Shown here: in pieces, positions 1 to 5,210 of the stretch
Position numbering within the stretch: the stretch's first letter is position 1
Layout: each line of letters opens with the position of its first letter
Assembly: GCF_002498065.1 (NCBI RefSeq)
Contig: NZ_DAFZ01000070.1
Coordinates: 512 to 9,020 of the forward strand
Source of the DNA: Methanoculleus sp. UBA208
GTDB taxonomy: Archaea > Halobacteriota > Methanomicrobia > Methanomicrobiales > Methanoculleaceae
Length of the DNA: 8,509 nt
Reading direction: 5' to 3'
Position numbers and translations under genes: made by a program
Notes under the pieces: generated by a model
What the model was told of the DNA's origin: nothing
Databases searched by the model: none
Seen by the model: the letters and a program-made list of their open reading frames with translations, nothing else

Positions 1-128
1 CTCCTTCCCCTGCGGGGAAGTCGCACGTCGAAGACCTTCGTTCTTCTCAAGCTCCGGCCCTTCGGCCCGTCGCCACTCGCACCTGCCGGTGCTCGAACTC
101 CTGCCGCTCGCGATACTCGCGCCAGTCG
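1..128 (+). repeat. Hairpin-rich dispersed repeat modules (left edge)
   Basis: This non-coding stretch is a string of small perfect inverted repeats. The arms are at 4-10/14-20 (7 bp, 3-nt loop), 29-33/36-40 (5 bp, 2-nt gap), 56-59/64-67 (4 bp) and 79-83/88-92 (5 bp, 4-nt loop). Bases 76-100 match the reverse complement of 8481-8505 at 23 of 25 positions. The 4-20 hairpin followed by GTCG also has a counterpart at 8465-8481. The module order suggests a longer repeat cut by the window edge. The sequence does not resemble a CRISPR array: there are no equal spacers and the copies differ. I infer a genome-dispersed intergenic element, transcribed or not. I cannot name its family. Confidence 0.6.
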
Positions 129-149
129 TTTCCTGCACCACACCCCGCT

Positions 150-194
150 ACCCGGAATACTCTTTTCTCCCCATGCGTTTATTCTCATACGAGG
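150..194 (+). promoter_or_regulatory. Candidate ilvD promoter and ribosome binding site
   Basis: A GAGG at 191-194 lies six bases before the ilvD ATG at 201 and is a plausible Shine-Dalgarno site that fixes the start. An AT-rich patch at about 152-160 (AATACTCTT) could be a weak TATA element, giving a start of transcription near 183 and a leader of roughly 18 bases. The TATA match is poor. The binding site is the stronger half of this call. Confidence 0.35.
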
Positions 195-200
195 ATTACC

Positions 201-1844
201 ATGCGGAGTGAGACGGTTAAGATTGGCTACCAGCGTGCTCCGAACCGGGCGCTGCTCAGGTCGCTCGGCGTCACCGACCGTGAGATGGATCAGCCCTTCA
301 TCGGGATAGCAAACGCCTACAACACCATCGTCCCGGGGCACACCCACCTCCGGTCGATATCGCAGAGGGTGCAGGAGGGTGTCGCGGCCGCGGGCGGCGT
401 GCCGTTCGAGTTCGGGACCATCGGCATCTGCGACGGGATCGCGATGGGCCACGAAGGGATGCGGTATTCCCTTCCCTCGCGGGAGAACATTGCCGATGCC
501 GTCGAACTGATGGTCGAGGCGCACCGGTTCGACGGTCTGGTCTGCGTCGGCACCTGCGACAAGATCGTCCCCGGCATGCTCATGGCGGCGGTGCGGTGCA
601 ACATCCCGGCGATCGTCGTCACCGGCGGCCCCATGCTCCCCGGCTACGCGGCAGGACGCGAACTCTCCCTCATCGACGTCTTCGAGGCCGTCGGCCGCGT
701 CGCCGCCGGCACGATGAGCGAGGAGGAACTCGGGATACTCGAGTGCGCGGCGATGCCCGGGTGCGGCAGCTGCCAGGGGCTCTATACCGCAAACACCATG
801 GCGTGTGTGACCGAGGCGCTGGGCCTCTCCCTCCCGGGATGCGCGGTCATCCCCGCGGTCGACGCCGCAAAACTCCGCATAGCCCGCGAGAGCGGGGAGC
901 GGGCGGTCGGCCTTGTCCGGGAGGGTGTCCGCCCGCGGGACATCGTCACCCCGAAGAGTCTCGCGAACGCGATACGGGTGGATATGGCGCTCGGCGGGTC
1001 GTCGAACACGGTGCTCCACCTGATGGCCGTCGCCCGGGAGGCGGACGTCCCCCTCGACCTCGAGACCTTCAACGCCGTCGCCGAGGCGACCCCGCATATC
1101 TGCCACATGATGCCCGGGGGGCCGCACTCCATGCTCGCCCTCCACCGGGCGGGAGGCATTCCTGCGGTCCTGAAGATGCTCGAGCGTTACCTCGACGACG
1201 CCCCGACGGTCTCGGGCCGCCCGATCCTTGAGATCGCGAAAGAAGCGCGGGTCGCCGACCCGGACGTGATCAGGACTGCCGATGCCCCGGTCAGCCCTGC
1301 CGGCGGCCTGAAGATCGTGCGCGGATCGCTTGCCCCCGACGGCGCCGTCGTCAAGTGCGCCGCCGTCCCGGAGGCGATGTGGCGGCACCGGGGGCCGGCA
1401 CGGGTCTTCGACGGTGAAGATGCTGCGATGGAGGCGATCCTCCACCGCGAGATCGCGGAGGGCGACGTCGTCGTTATCCGTTACGAAGGGCCGCGGGGAG
1501 GACCCGGGATGCCCGAGATGCTCTCGCCGACCTCGGCGTTGATGGGCCTCGGCTACACCCGGGTCGCCCTGGTGACGGACGGACGCTTCTCGGGCGGCAC
1601 CCGGGGGCCGTGCATCGGGCATATCGCGCCCGAGGCCGCGGTCGGCGGGCCTATCGCTCTCGTGGAGGACGGCGACGAGATTGAAATCGATCTCTATGCA
1701 AAACGCCTCGACCTATCCGTCGATGCAGCGACTCTGGATGAGCGGCGCCGGGCCTGGAAGCCGCCCGCCCGCCGGCTTACGGGCACGCTCGCCCGCTATG
1801 CACGAACCGTCGAGCAGGCGAACCTCGGCGCCGTCCAGAGATAA
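201..1844 (+). CDS. ilvD: Dihydroxy-acid dehydratase (IlvD)
   Basis: IlvD dehydrates 2,3-dihydroxy-isovalerate and 2,3-dihydroxy-3-methylvalerate to the 2-keto acids of the valine, leucine and isoleucine pathway. It is a cytosolic iron-sulfur, Mg-dependent enzyme. The 547 residues are close to the usual family length, and both family signatures are present: CDKIVPGMLMAA at 119-130 and ALVTDGRFSGGT at 456-467. By family analogy Lys121 would be the carbamylated Mg ligand and Ser464 the catalytic base. Cys77 (GICDG), Cys119 and Cys191 (GCGSCQGLYTANTM) are the candidate cluster ligands. The N-terminal position where [2Fe-2S] members carry a Cys reads NAYNTIVPGH, so this resembles the E. coli and archaeal oxygen-sensitive type; cluster type is inference. 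The start is supported by GAGG six bases upstream. The gene appears monocistronic here, and no other ilv or leu gene is in view. Related sugar-acid dehydratases (Edd, arabonate dehydratase) are less likely, given the archaeal IlvD-like sequence throughout. Confidence 0.95.
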   Translation: MRSETVKIGYQRAPNRALLRSLGVTDREMDQPFIGIANAYNTIVPGHTHLRSISQRVQEGVAAAGGVPFEFGTIGICDGIAMGHEGMRYSLPSRENIADAVELMVEAHRFDGLVCVGTCDKIVPGMLMAAVRCNIPAIVVTGGPMLPGYAAGRELSLIDVFEAVGRVAAGTMSEEELGILECAAMPGCGSCQGLYTANTMACVTEALGLSLPGCAVIPAVDAAKLRIARESGERAVGLVREGVRPRDIVTPKSLANAIRVDMALGGSSNTVLHLMAVAREADVPLDLETFNAVAEATPHICHMMPGGPHSMLALHRAGGIPAVLKMLERYLDDAPTVSGRPILEIAKEARVADPDVIRTADAPVSPAGGLKIVRGSLAPDGAVVKCAAVPEAMWRHRGPARVFDGEDAAMEAILHREIAEGDVVVIRYEGPRGGPGMPEMLSPTSALMGLGYTRVALVTDGRFSGGTRGPCIGHIAPEAAVGGPIALVEDGDEIEIDLYAKRLDLSVDAATLDERRRAWKPPARRLTGTLARYARTVEQANLGAVQR

Positions 1845-1855
1845 TCTTCTTTTTT
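1845..1855 (+). terminator. T-rich archaeal terminator after ilvD
   Basis: Directly after the ilvD stop codon the sequence reads TCTTCTTTTTT, ending in six Ts at 1850-1855, and then turns G-rich. Archaeal RNA polymerase stops at such T-runs without needing a hairpin, and none lies immediately upstream. Confidence 0.6.
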
Positions 1856-2178
1856 GGGCGGGGAGCGCATACCCCTCACCGGGATCGCGGCCCCGGCCGG
1901 CGATCGTTGTTATAAACACTCATGCTTTGTTAATCATGTCCGCCTTAATGCCGGGTGCATTCGGTATCCCGCGTCCCCGATCCGGGCGTTAAAACACCGG
2001 GATTTCCGGCACAATCTGGACCGTTCATGGCCTGAATCCCGTTTGTTTGCCCGATATTCGACTGCTCTTTTCCCCACATCAACCTGCCGTATACATTTTT
2101 AAATCCTGGAAGTAACCTCCCTCTTCAGAGGCGTACCTGTCGAGATGGTCGCCCATATCAGCCTTACGGAGTATACGG
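1856..2178. other. Gene-poor interval between ilvD and carbonic anhydrase
   Basis: I see no convincing protein gene in these 323 bases. They hold a GC-rich hairpin with a perfect 6-bp outer stem (1883-1888/1900-1905), an orphan TATA-like box at 1909-1917, and an 18-codon open frame at 1936-1992 of doubtful meaning. The likely carbonic anhydrase promoter is near 2096, followed by a weak stem (about 2143-2159, one mismatch in 7 bp). The central part is visibly less GC-rich than the flanking genes. Confidence 0.6.
2093..2104 (+). promoter_or_regulatory. Candidate TATA box for carbonic anhydrase
   Basis: The run CATTTTTAAATC contains a TATA-like core at 2096-2103. An archaeal promoter centred near 2100 would start transcription at about 2125, leaving a leader of some 50 bases. 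That leader includes GGAG at 2168-2171, seven bases before the ATG at 2179. The position and the binding site agree, but the core is AT-rich rather than a consensus TATA. Confidence 0.45.
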
Positions 2179-2760
2179 ATGATTGATAAATTTCTTGAGG
2201 GCAACAAGCGCTTCCTGAAAGAAGACTTTGCAAAGGACCCCGAACACTACGGCCCGCTTGCATCAAGCCAGCACCCGGAAGTCCTCTGGGTAGGATGCTC
2301 CGACTCAAGAGTGGACCCCGAACGCATCACCGGCGCGAAGGCCGGGCAACTCTTCGTGCAGCGCAACATCGGCAACATCGTCCCGATTCACGACTGGAAC
2401 TTCGCGACCGTGCTCGAATACGCGGTCAACCACCTCAAGGTCGGAGATATCGTCATCTGCGGGCACTCGAACTGCGGTGCCATAAAGGCGCTGGACCACG
2501 AGAGCAAGGACGCGTATGTTCCGCTCTGGCTGAACAACGCGATGGAGGCGAAACGCCGGGTCGATGAGAAGATCCCGGCGCCGAAGAACCCCGAAGACGA
2601 GAAGAACCGGCTCCGCCTTATCGAGATCGAGAACGTCGCCCTGCAGCTTGAGCACCTCCGCACCTACCCGCCGGTCAGGGCCGCGGAAAAAGAGGGACGC
2701 GTCAAACTTCACGGCCTGTACTTCGATCTTGCGACCGGAGAGTTGGAGAAGATATTCTAG
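2179..2760 (+). CDS. Beta-class carbonic anhydrase
   Basis: This zinc enzyme interconverts CO2 and bicarbonate in the cytosol. The 193-residue protein carries the full beta-class active site: Cys40 with the Asp42-Arg44 dyad in CSDSRVDPE, and His96 and Cys99 in GHSNCGAIKA. The three zinc ligands are therefore Cys40, His96 and Cys99. The sequence around them (QLFVQRNIGNIV, about 57-68) matches the bacterial CynT/Can-like branch rather than the shorter Cab type known from Methanothermobacter; the branch is my judgement by eye. There is no signal peptide. The start is supported by GGAG seven bases upstream. In a methanogen likely roles are supplying bicarbonate to carboxylases and to carbamoyl-phosphate synthetase (carAB lies 1.4 kb downstream), or balancing CO2 at the membrane. 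The stop codon overlaps that of the convergent gene on the other strand. No cyanase gene is visible, so cynT is not assigned. Confidence 0.93.
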   Translation: MIDKFLEGNKRFLKEDFAKDPEHYGPLASSQHPEVLWVGCSDSRVDPERITGAKAGQLFVQRNIGNIVPIHDWNFATVLEYAVNHLKVGDIVICGHSNCGAIKALDHESKDAYVPLWLNNAMEAKRRVDEKIPAPKNPEDEKNRLRLIEIENVALQLEHLRTYPPVRAAEKEGRVKLHGLYFDLATGELEKIF

Positions 2761-3101
2761 GACTCTTCCAGCGCATAATCAATCTCTTCTTTTATCAGAT
2801 CGAGCGAGACCCTCCCGATCGACGTAAGCCGCCCGTTGACCAGGATGATCGGGATAGGAGGGTGGCGCTCCTCGATGATCTCCCTGATGTGGTCGGGCAC
2901 CCCCTCATCGATCAGCGTCGTCTTCACCTCGACCTGATCCCCATACTCGTCAAGGAGTTCGTCACGCAGGGCGCTGATGGCGTCCATCAGGCTATTTGAC
3001 GGGTAACAGGTCTCAAGACCGCAGGATCTCGTCTCGTCGCAGGGAAACGGGCCGCATTCGGATTCCGCAAACCCGACGATCTCAACAGTTACTTCTGCCA
3101 T
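2757..3101 (-). CDS. Small four-cysteine thioredoxin-like protein, function unknown
   Basis: I do not recognise a named family with certainty. The 114-residue protein has the outline of a thioredoxin fold: a first strand (VTVEIVGF, 4-11), a cysteine-rich loop, a helix (about 38-51), a second strand (VEVKTTLID), and a strand-helix ending (IPIILVNGR, then the LIKEEIDYAL helix). The IPIILVNG segment is typical of the cis-proline strand. The expected CxxC is absent. Instead there are four cysteines at 16, 21, 27 and 32 (C-x4-C-x5-C-x4-C), which could form disulfides or bind metal or an iron-sulfur cluster. The pattern loosely recalls the small YuzD-type (DUF1462) thioredoxin-like proteins, a guess from memory. 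It lies 28 bases downstream of the co-directional flavoprotein, so a shared redox job is possible. A TATA-like box about 27 bases before the ATG, and no Shine-Dalgarno site, suggest a leaderless transcript. It is very acidic and has no signal peptide. Confidence 0.8.
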   Translation of the reverse strand: MAEVTVEIVGFAESECGPFPCDETRSCGLETCYPSNSLMDAISALRDELLDEYGDQVEVKTTLIDEGVPDHIREIIEERHPPIPIILVNGRLTSIGRVSLDLIKEEIDYALEES

Positions 3102-3123
3102 GCATCATCGGTGGGGGACGAAT

Positions 3124-3132
3124 CCTATATTA
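3124..3132 (-). promoter_or_regulatory. TATA-like box, possible leaderless promoter
   Basis: On the minus strand this reads TAATATAGG, centred about 27 bases before the A of the ATG at 3101. That is the distance expected between an archaeal TATA box and the transcription start, so transcription would begin at or near the start codon. The box overlaps the stop codon (3132-3130) of the upstream flavoprotein gene. Co-transcription from that gene is the alternative. Confidence 0.4.
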
Positions 3133-3909
3133 GCCTTCGTCTCGGGGAGGAAGCAGCGCGGAGAGCGCCGCCCGGACGTCGTCCTCAACCCCGTCGATCT
3201 TTTCCACGTCACGGATCCGGTCTAGGTCGCCGATCAGCACCGGCTCGGCGGGACGGATGCCCAGGTTCCGCATGAACGCGTCGACCACATGCGTTACGCA
3301 GACAAAGGGCTCGGTCCCCTGCCGTCCCGCGACGGCGACCAGCAGGCCCCGGGCGTGCACCTCTCTCCCCAGCACTTTCTCCCGGGCATGAAGCCACTGG
3401 CAGCGGTCCATAACCGCTTTGAGGGTTGCCGGGACGGTGCTGGTGTAGACCGGGGTGCAGACGACGAGGACGGAAGCGGCTTCAAGGGCCCGGATGATCC
3501 CGGGCATATCATCGTCTATCGGACAGTAACCATAGTCATAGCAGGTGTAGCAGCCGATACACGGGCGGATATCCATCTCCTGCAGGAAGAATACCCGGGA
3601 GGAGAGACCTGCCCCGGTGGCCTCGTCGTCGCACCACGACGCAATCTTCGCGGAGTTCCCGAACCGGCGCGGGCTCCCCTGCAGGATGACGACATCGGCC
3701 GTGCCGCTGCCCGGGAGCGGGCGAGTGAAGACGCGTGGCCGGGTGTAGACGTGTGGACGGGACGTCACGTCGTGCACGAGCCGGGAGAATACGATCTCCG
3801 CCACCTCCCGGGTGTCGAAGAGGGAGCCCGGCGGCTCCTCGTAGGAGTTGATCGCGTAGGTGTAGACTGTTTCGTTGCCGTGGAGAACCTCGACGGTATA
3901 CCTGATCAT
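3130..3909 (-). CDS. Iron-sulfur flavoprotein, NADPH-dependent FMN reductase family
   Basis: This is a flavodoxin-fold oxidoreductase that probably binds FMN and a [4Fe-4S] cluster and shuttles electrons in the cytosol. The substrate is unknown. The core begins near residue 71 (ADVVILQGSPRRFGNSAK), where GSPRRFGNS is the FMN phosphate loop. Cys117, Cys120, Cys123 and Cys129 form C-x2-C-x2-C-x5-C, the compact cluster motif of methanogen Isf proteins. PVYTSTVPATLKAVMDR at 153-169 is the usual flavin-side loop and helix. Residues 1-70 are an extra N-terminal region that I cannot assign. The start at 3909 is doubtful: the frame stays open for 39 further codons upstream (to 4026) with GC-rich third positions and no ATG, GTG or TTG, and the nearest SD-like GGGAG is 13 bases from the ATG. 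A disrupted or non-canonical true start is likely. The gene is divergent from carA and precedes the thioredoxin-like gene by 28 bases. Confidence 0.85.
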   Translation of the reverse strand: MIRYTVEVLHGNETVYTYAINSYEEPPGSLFDTREVAEIVFSRLVHDVTSRPHVYTRPRVFTRPLPGSGTADVVILQGSPRRFGNSAKIASWCDDEATGAGLSSRVFFLQEMDIRPCIGCYTCYDYGYCPIDDDMPGIIRALEAASVLVVCTPVYTSTVPATLKAVMDRCQWLHAREKVLGREVHARGLLVAVAGRQGTEPFVCVTHVVDAFMRNLGIRPAEPVLIGDLDRIRDVEKIDGVEDDVRAALSALLPPRDEG

Positions 3910-4026
3910 GCCCGGGTAGATGCTCCCGAGGTCGTCCTGGATGAGCCTGACGGTAAACGTCCCCTCAGGTGTTTCGATTGTTCGGATCTTTTCTGCCGCG
4001 CTCTCACCCCATGCGCCAGATGGCGC
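3910..4026 (-). other. Start-less in-frame coding extension of the flavoprotein
   Basis: Reading upstream from the ATG at 3909, the same frame is open for 39 codons until a TGA at 4029-4027. The stretch from about 3966 inward encodes EGTFTVRLIQDDLGSIYPG and has codon third positions almost all G or C, like the neighbouring genes. No standard start codon occurs in frame. An ATG at 4012-4010 is out of frame by one base because of a GGGG run (4010-4007). Removing one G gives a protein starting MGESAAEKIRTIETPEG, joined smoothly to the annotated product. This could be a real frameshift, a sequencing error, or non-coding sequence that happens to be open. Confidence 0.45.
4013..4026. promoter_or_regulatory. 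Perfect 6-bp palindrome in divergent control region
   Basis: The 14 bases GCGCCAGATGGCGC form a perfect inverted repeat (4013-4018 and 4021-4026) with a two-base centre. They lie just downstream of the minus-strand TATA-like box and over the predicted transcription start of the flavoprotein. The position would suit a repressor operator, or a short hairpin at the 5' end of the RNA. No regulator is identified. Confidence 0.35.
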
Positions 4027-4036
4027 TCAGTCGCCT

Positions 4037-4050
4037 TCAATATTTCGGGT
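4037..4050 (-). promoter_or_regulatory. Candidate BRE/TATA promoter of the flavoprotein gene
   Basis: On the minus strand this reads ACCCGAAATATTGA. CCGAAA resembles the BRE seen before methanogen TATA boxes, and AATATT would be the core, centred near 4042. Transcription would start close to 4016, four bases before the out-of-frame ATG at 4012. The eight bases ACCCGAAA occur again at 4074-4067, 24 bases further upstream. Confidence 0.4.
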
Positions 4051-4117
4051 ATCCGGGAACCCGCCGTTTCGGGTTTCCTGCAGGGGTGCGGGGGCGGGCG
4101 TTCGATCAGTCATTACC

Positions 4118-4129
4118 GTTAATAAGGAG
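4118..4129 (+). promoter_or_regulatory. TATA-like box for carA with a distant SD-like motif
   Basis: TTAATAA at 4119-4125 is centred about 33 bases before the carA ATG. Transcription would begin near 4148 with a leader of only a few bases. The adjoining AAGGAG (4124-4129) looks like a Shine-Dalgarno site but ends 25 bases before the ATG, too far to serve it. It may be chance overlap with the promoter. Confidence 0.35.
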
Positions 4130-4154
4130 TCGGATCCACGTGATATGGTAATTC

Positions 4155-5210
4155 ATGAAGGCGGTTCTGGGTCTTGAAGACGGAACATTTGTTGTAGGGG
4201 ATGGTTTTGGCGTTGAGGGGACATGTTCCGGTGAACTCGTCTTCACGACGCAGATGACCGGTTACATGGAGGCATTGACTGACCCCAGTTATGCCGGGCA
4301 GATTTTGATGTTTACATATCCCCTCATCGGGAATTACGGCGTGGATCAGCAGAATTTCGAGAGTCCACTGGTTCATGCGCGCGGCTGCATCGCACGCGAG
4401 ATCGCTAGCGTGCCCACGACGCAACCCTCGGTTGCGGAATTTTTCGAAGAAAACGGTCTTTTCGGGATGTCGGGCGTCGATACCCGCAGTCTGACGATAA
4501 AGACCAGGACGGTCGGGACCCTCCGGGCTTCCCTCATCGTCGGCAGCGATGACGCCGAAGAAGCGGTCAGGCGTGCCCGGGCCGTCTCCCCGATCAGCGA
4601 GGTCGACCTTATCGGGAGCGTCTCCTGCGCTGAGCCCTACCGGGTCAGCGGCCCCGGGAAACGAATCGCCGTCATCGACCTCGGGGTGAAGCGGCATATC
4701 CTTGAAAGTCTCAACTACCGTGGTGCCGACATCCACGTGTTTCCGCACACGGCCGCACCGGACGAGGTGATGGCCGCAAAGCCCGACGCACTCTTCGTCA
4801 CCAACGGGCCCGGCGACCCGAGGAGGGCAACGCACGCCATCCGGTGCGTCCGGGACCTCGCCGGCGAGGTGCCGGTCATCGGGATCTGCATGGGCATCCA
4901 GGTTGCCGCCCTCGCGCTCGGCGCCGAGACCTACAAGATGAAGTTCGGACATAGGGGAACGAACCAGCCGGTCCGCTACAAGGACGGGAGCATCTACATC
5001 ACGACGCAGAACCACGGGTTTGCGGTGGATGAAGAGACCCTGCCCGAAGGATGCACGGTCTCGTACAGGAACGTGAACGACGGCACGGTCGAGGGGTTCG
5101 AGAACCGCGACCTCAACATAACCTGCGTCCAGTTCCACCCGGAGGCGCACGGCGGCCCCCGGGATACGGAGATGCACTTCTTTGACCGCATATACAGGGA
5201 GATTCCATAA
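4155..5210 (+). CDS. carA: Carbamoyl-phosphate synthetase small subunit (CarA)
   Basis: CarA is the glutaminase subunit: it hydrolyses glutamine and channels ammonia to CarB for carbamoyl phosphate synthesis, the entry to pyrimidines and arginine. The 351-residue protein is at the compact end of the usual range. The N-terminal CarA domain (about 1-140) includes TGYMEALTDPSYAGQI (35-50) and GMSGVDTRSLT (104-114). The class I amidotransferase domain (about 170-351) has the Cys245 nucleophile in GICMGIQVAALALG, with His328 and Glu330 in CVQFHPEA completing the triad. GHRGTNQPV (265-273) and TTQNHGFAVD (283-292) are also typical. The residue after the CxG is Ile where E. coli has His, which still fits the general GxCxGxQ pattern. 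The ATG at 4155 is the only sensible start: the in-frame GTG at 4140 meets a TAA after three codons. The stop overlaps the carB start by one base (TAATG), implying coupled translation in a carAB operon. Confidence 0.96.
   Translation: MKAVLGLEDGTFVVGDGFGVEGTCSGELVFTTQMTGYMEALTDPSYAGQILMFTYPLIGNYGVDQQNFESPLVHARGCIAREIASVPTTQPSVAEFFEENGLFGMSGVDTRSLTIKTRTVGTLRASLIVGSDDAEEAVRRARAVSPISEVDLIGSVSCAEPYRVSGPGKRIAVIDLGVKRHILESLNYRGADIHVFPHTAAPDEVMAAKPDALFVTNGPGDPRRATHAIRCVRDLAGEVPVIGICMGIQVAALALGAETYKMKFGHRGTNQPVRYKDGSIYITTQNHGFAVDEETLPEGCTVSYRNVNDGTVEGFENRDLNITCVQFHPEAHGGPRDTEMHFFDRIYREIP

Noticed and set aside
1..128. Possible CRISPR array
   Set aside because: The repeats are short self-complementary modules of differing sequence, without regular repeat-spacer units.
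2784..2796. T-rich tract after carbonic anhydrase as a terminator
   Set aside because: It has only four consecutive Ts and lies inside the coding region of the opposing gene, so it is too weak to list as a terminator.
3289..4122. 277-codon plus-strand frame opposite the flavoprotein
   Set aside because: The minus strand carries the FMN loop and the four-cysteine motif. The plus-strand product matches nothing and crosses the divergent control region.
4145..4177. Ten-codon frame (ATG at 4145) overlapping the carA start out of frame
   Set aside because: Its ATG is 15 bases after the SD-like motif, the product is Gly/Ser-rich and tiny, and it would interfere with carA. Chance is the simplest reading.
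4884..4904. Ile instead of His after the CarA nucleophile motif (GICMGIQ)
   Set aside because: The general class I amidotransferase pattern GxCxGxQ is kept, and Cys245, His328 and Glu330 are all present, so no loss of activity is implied.
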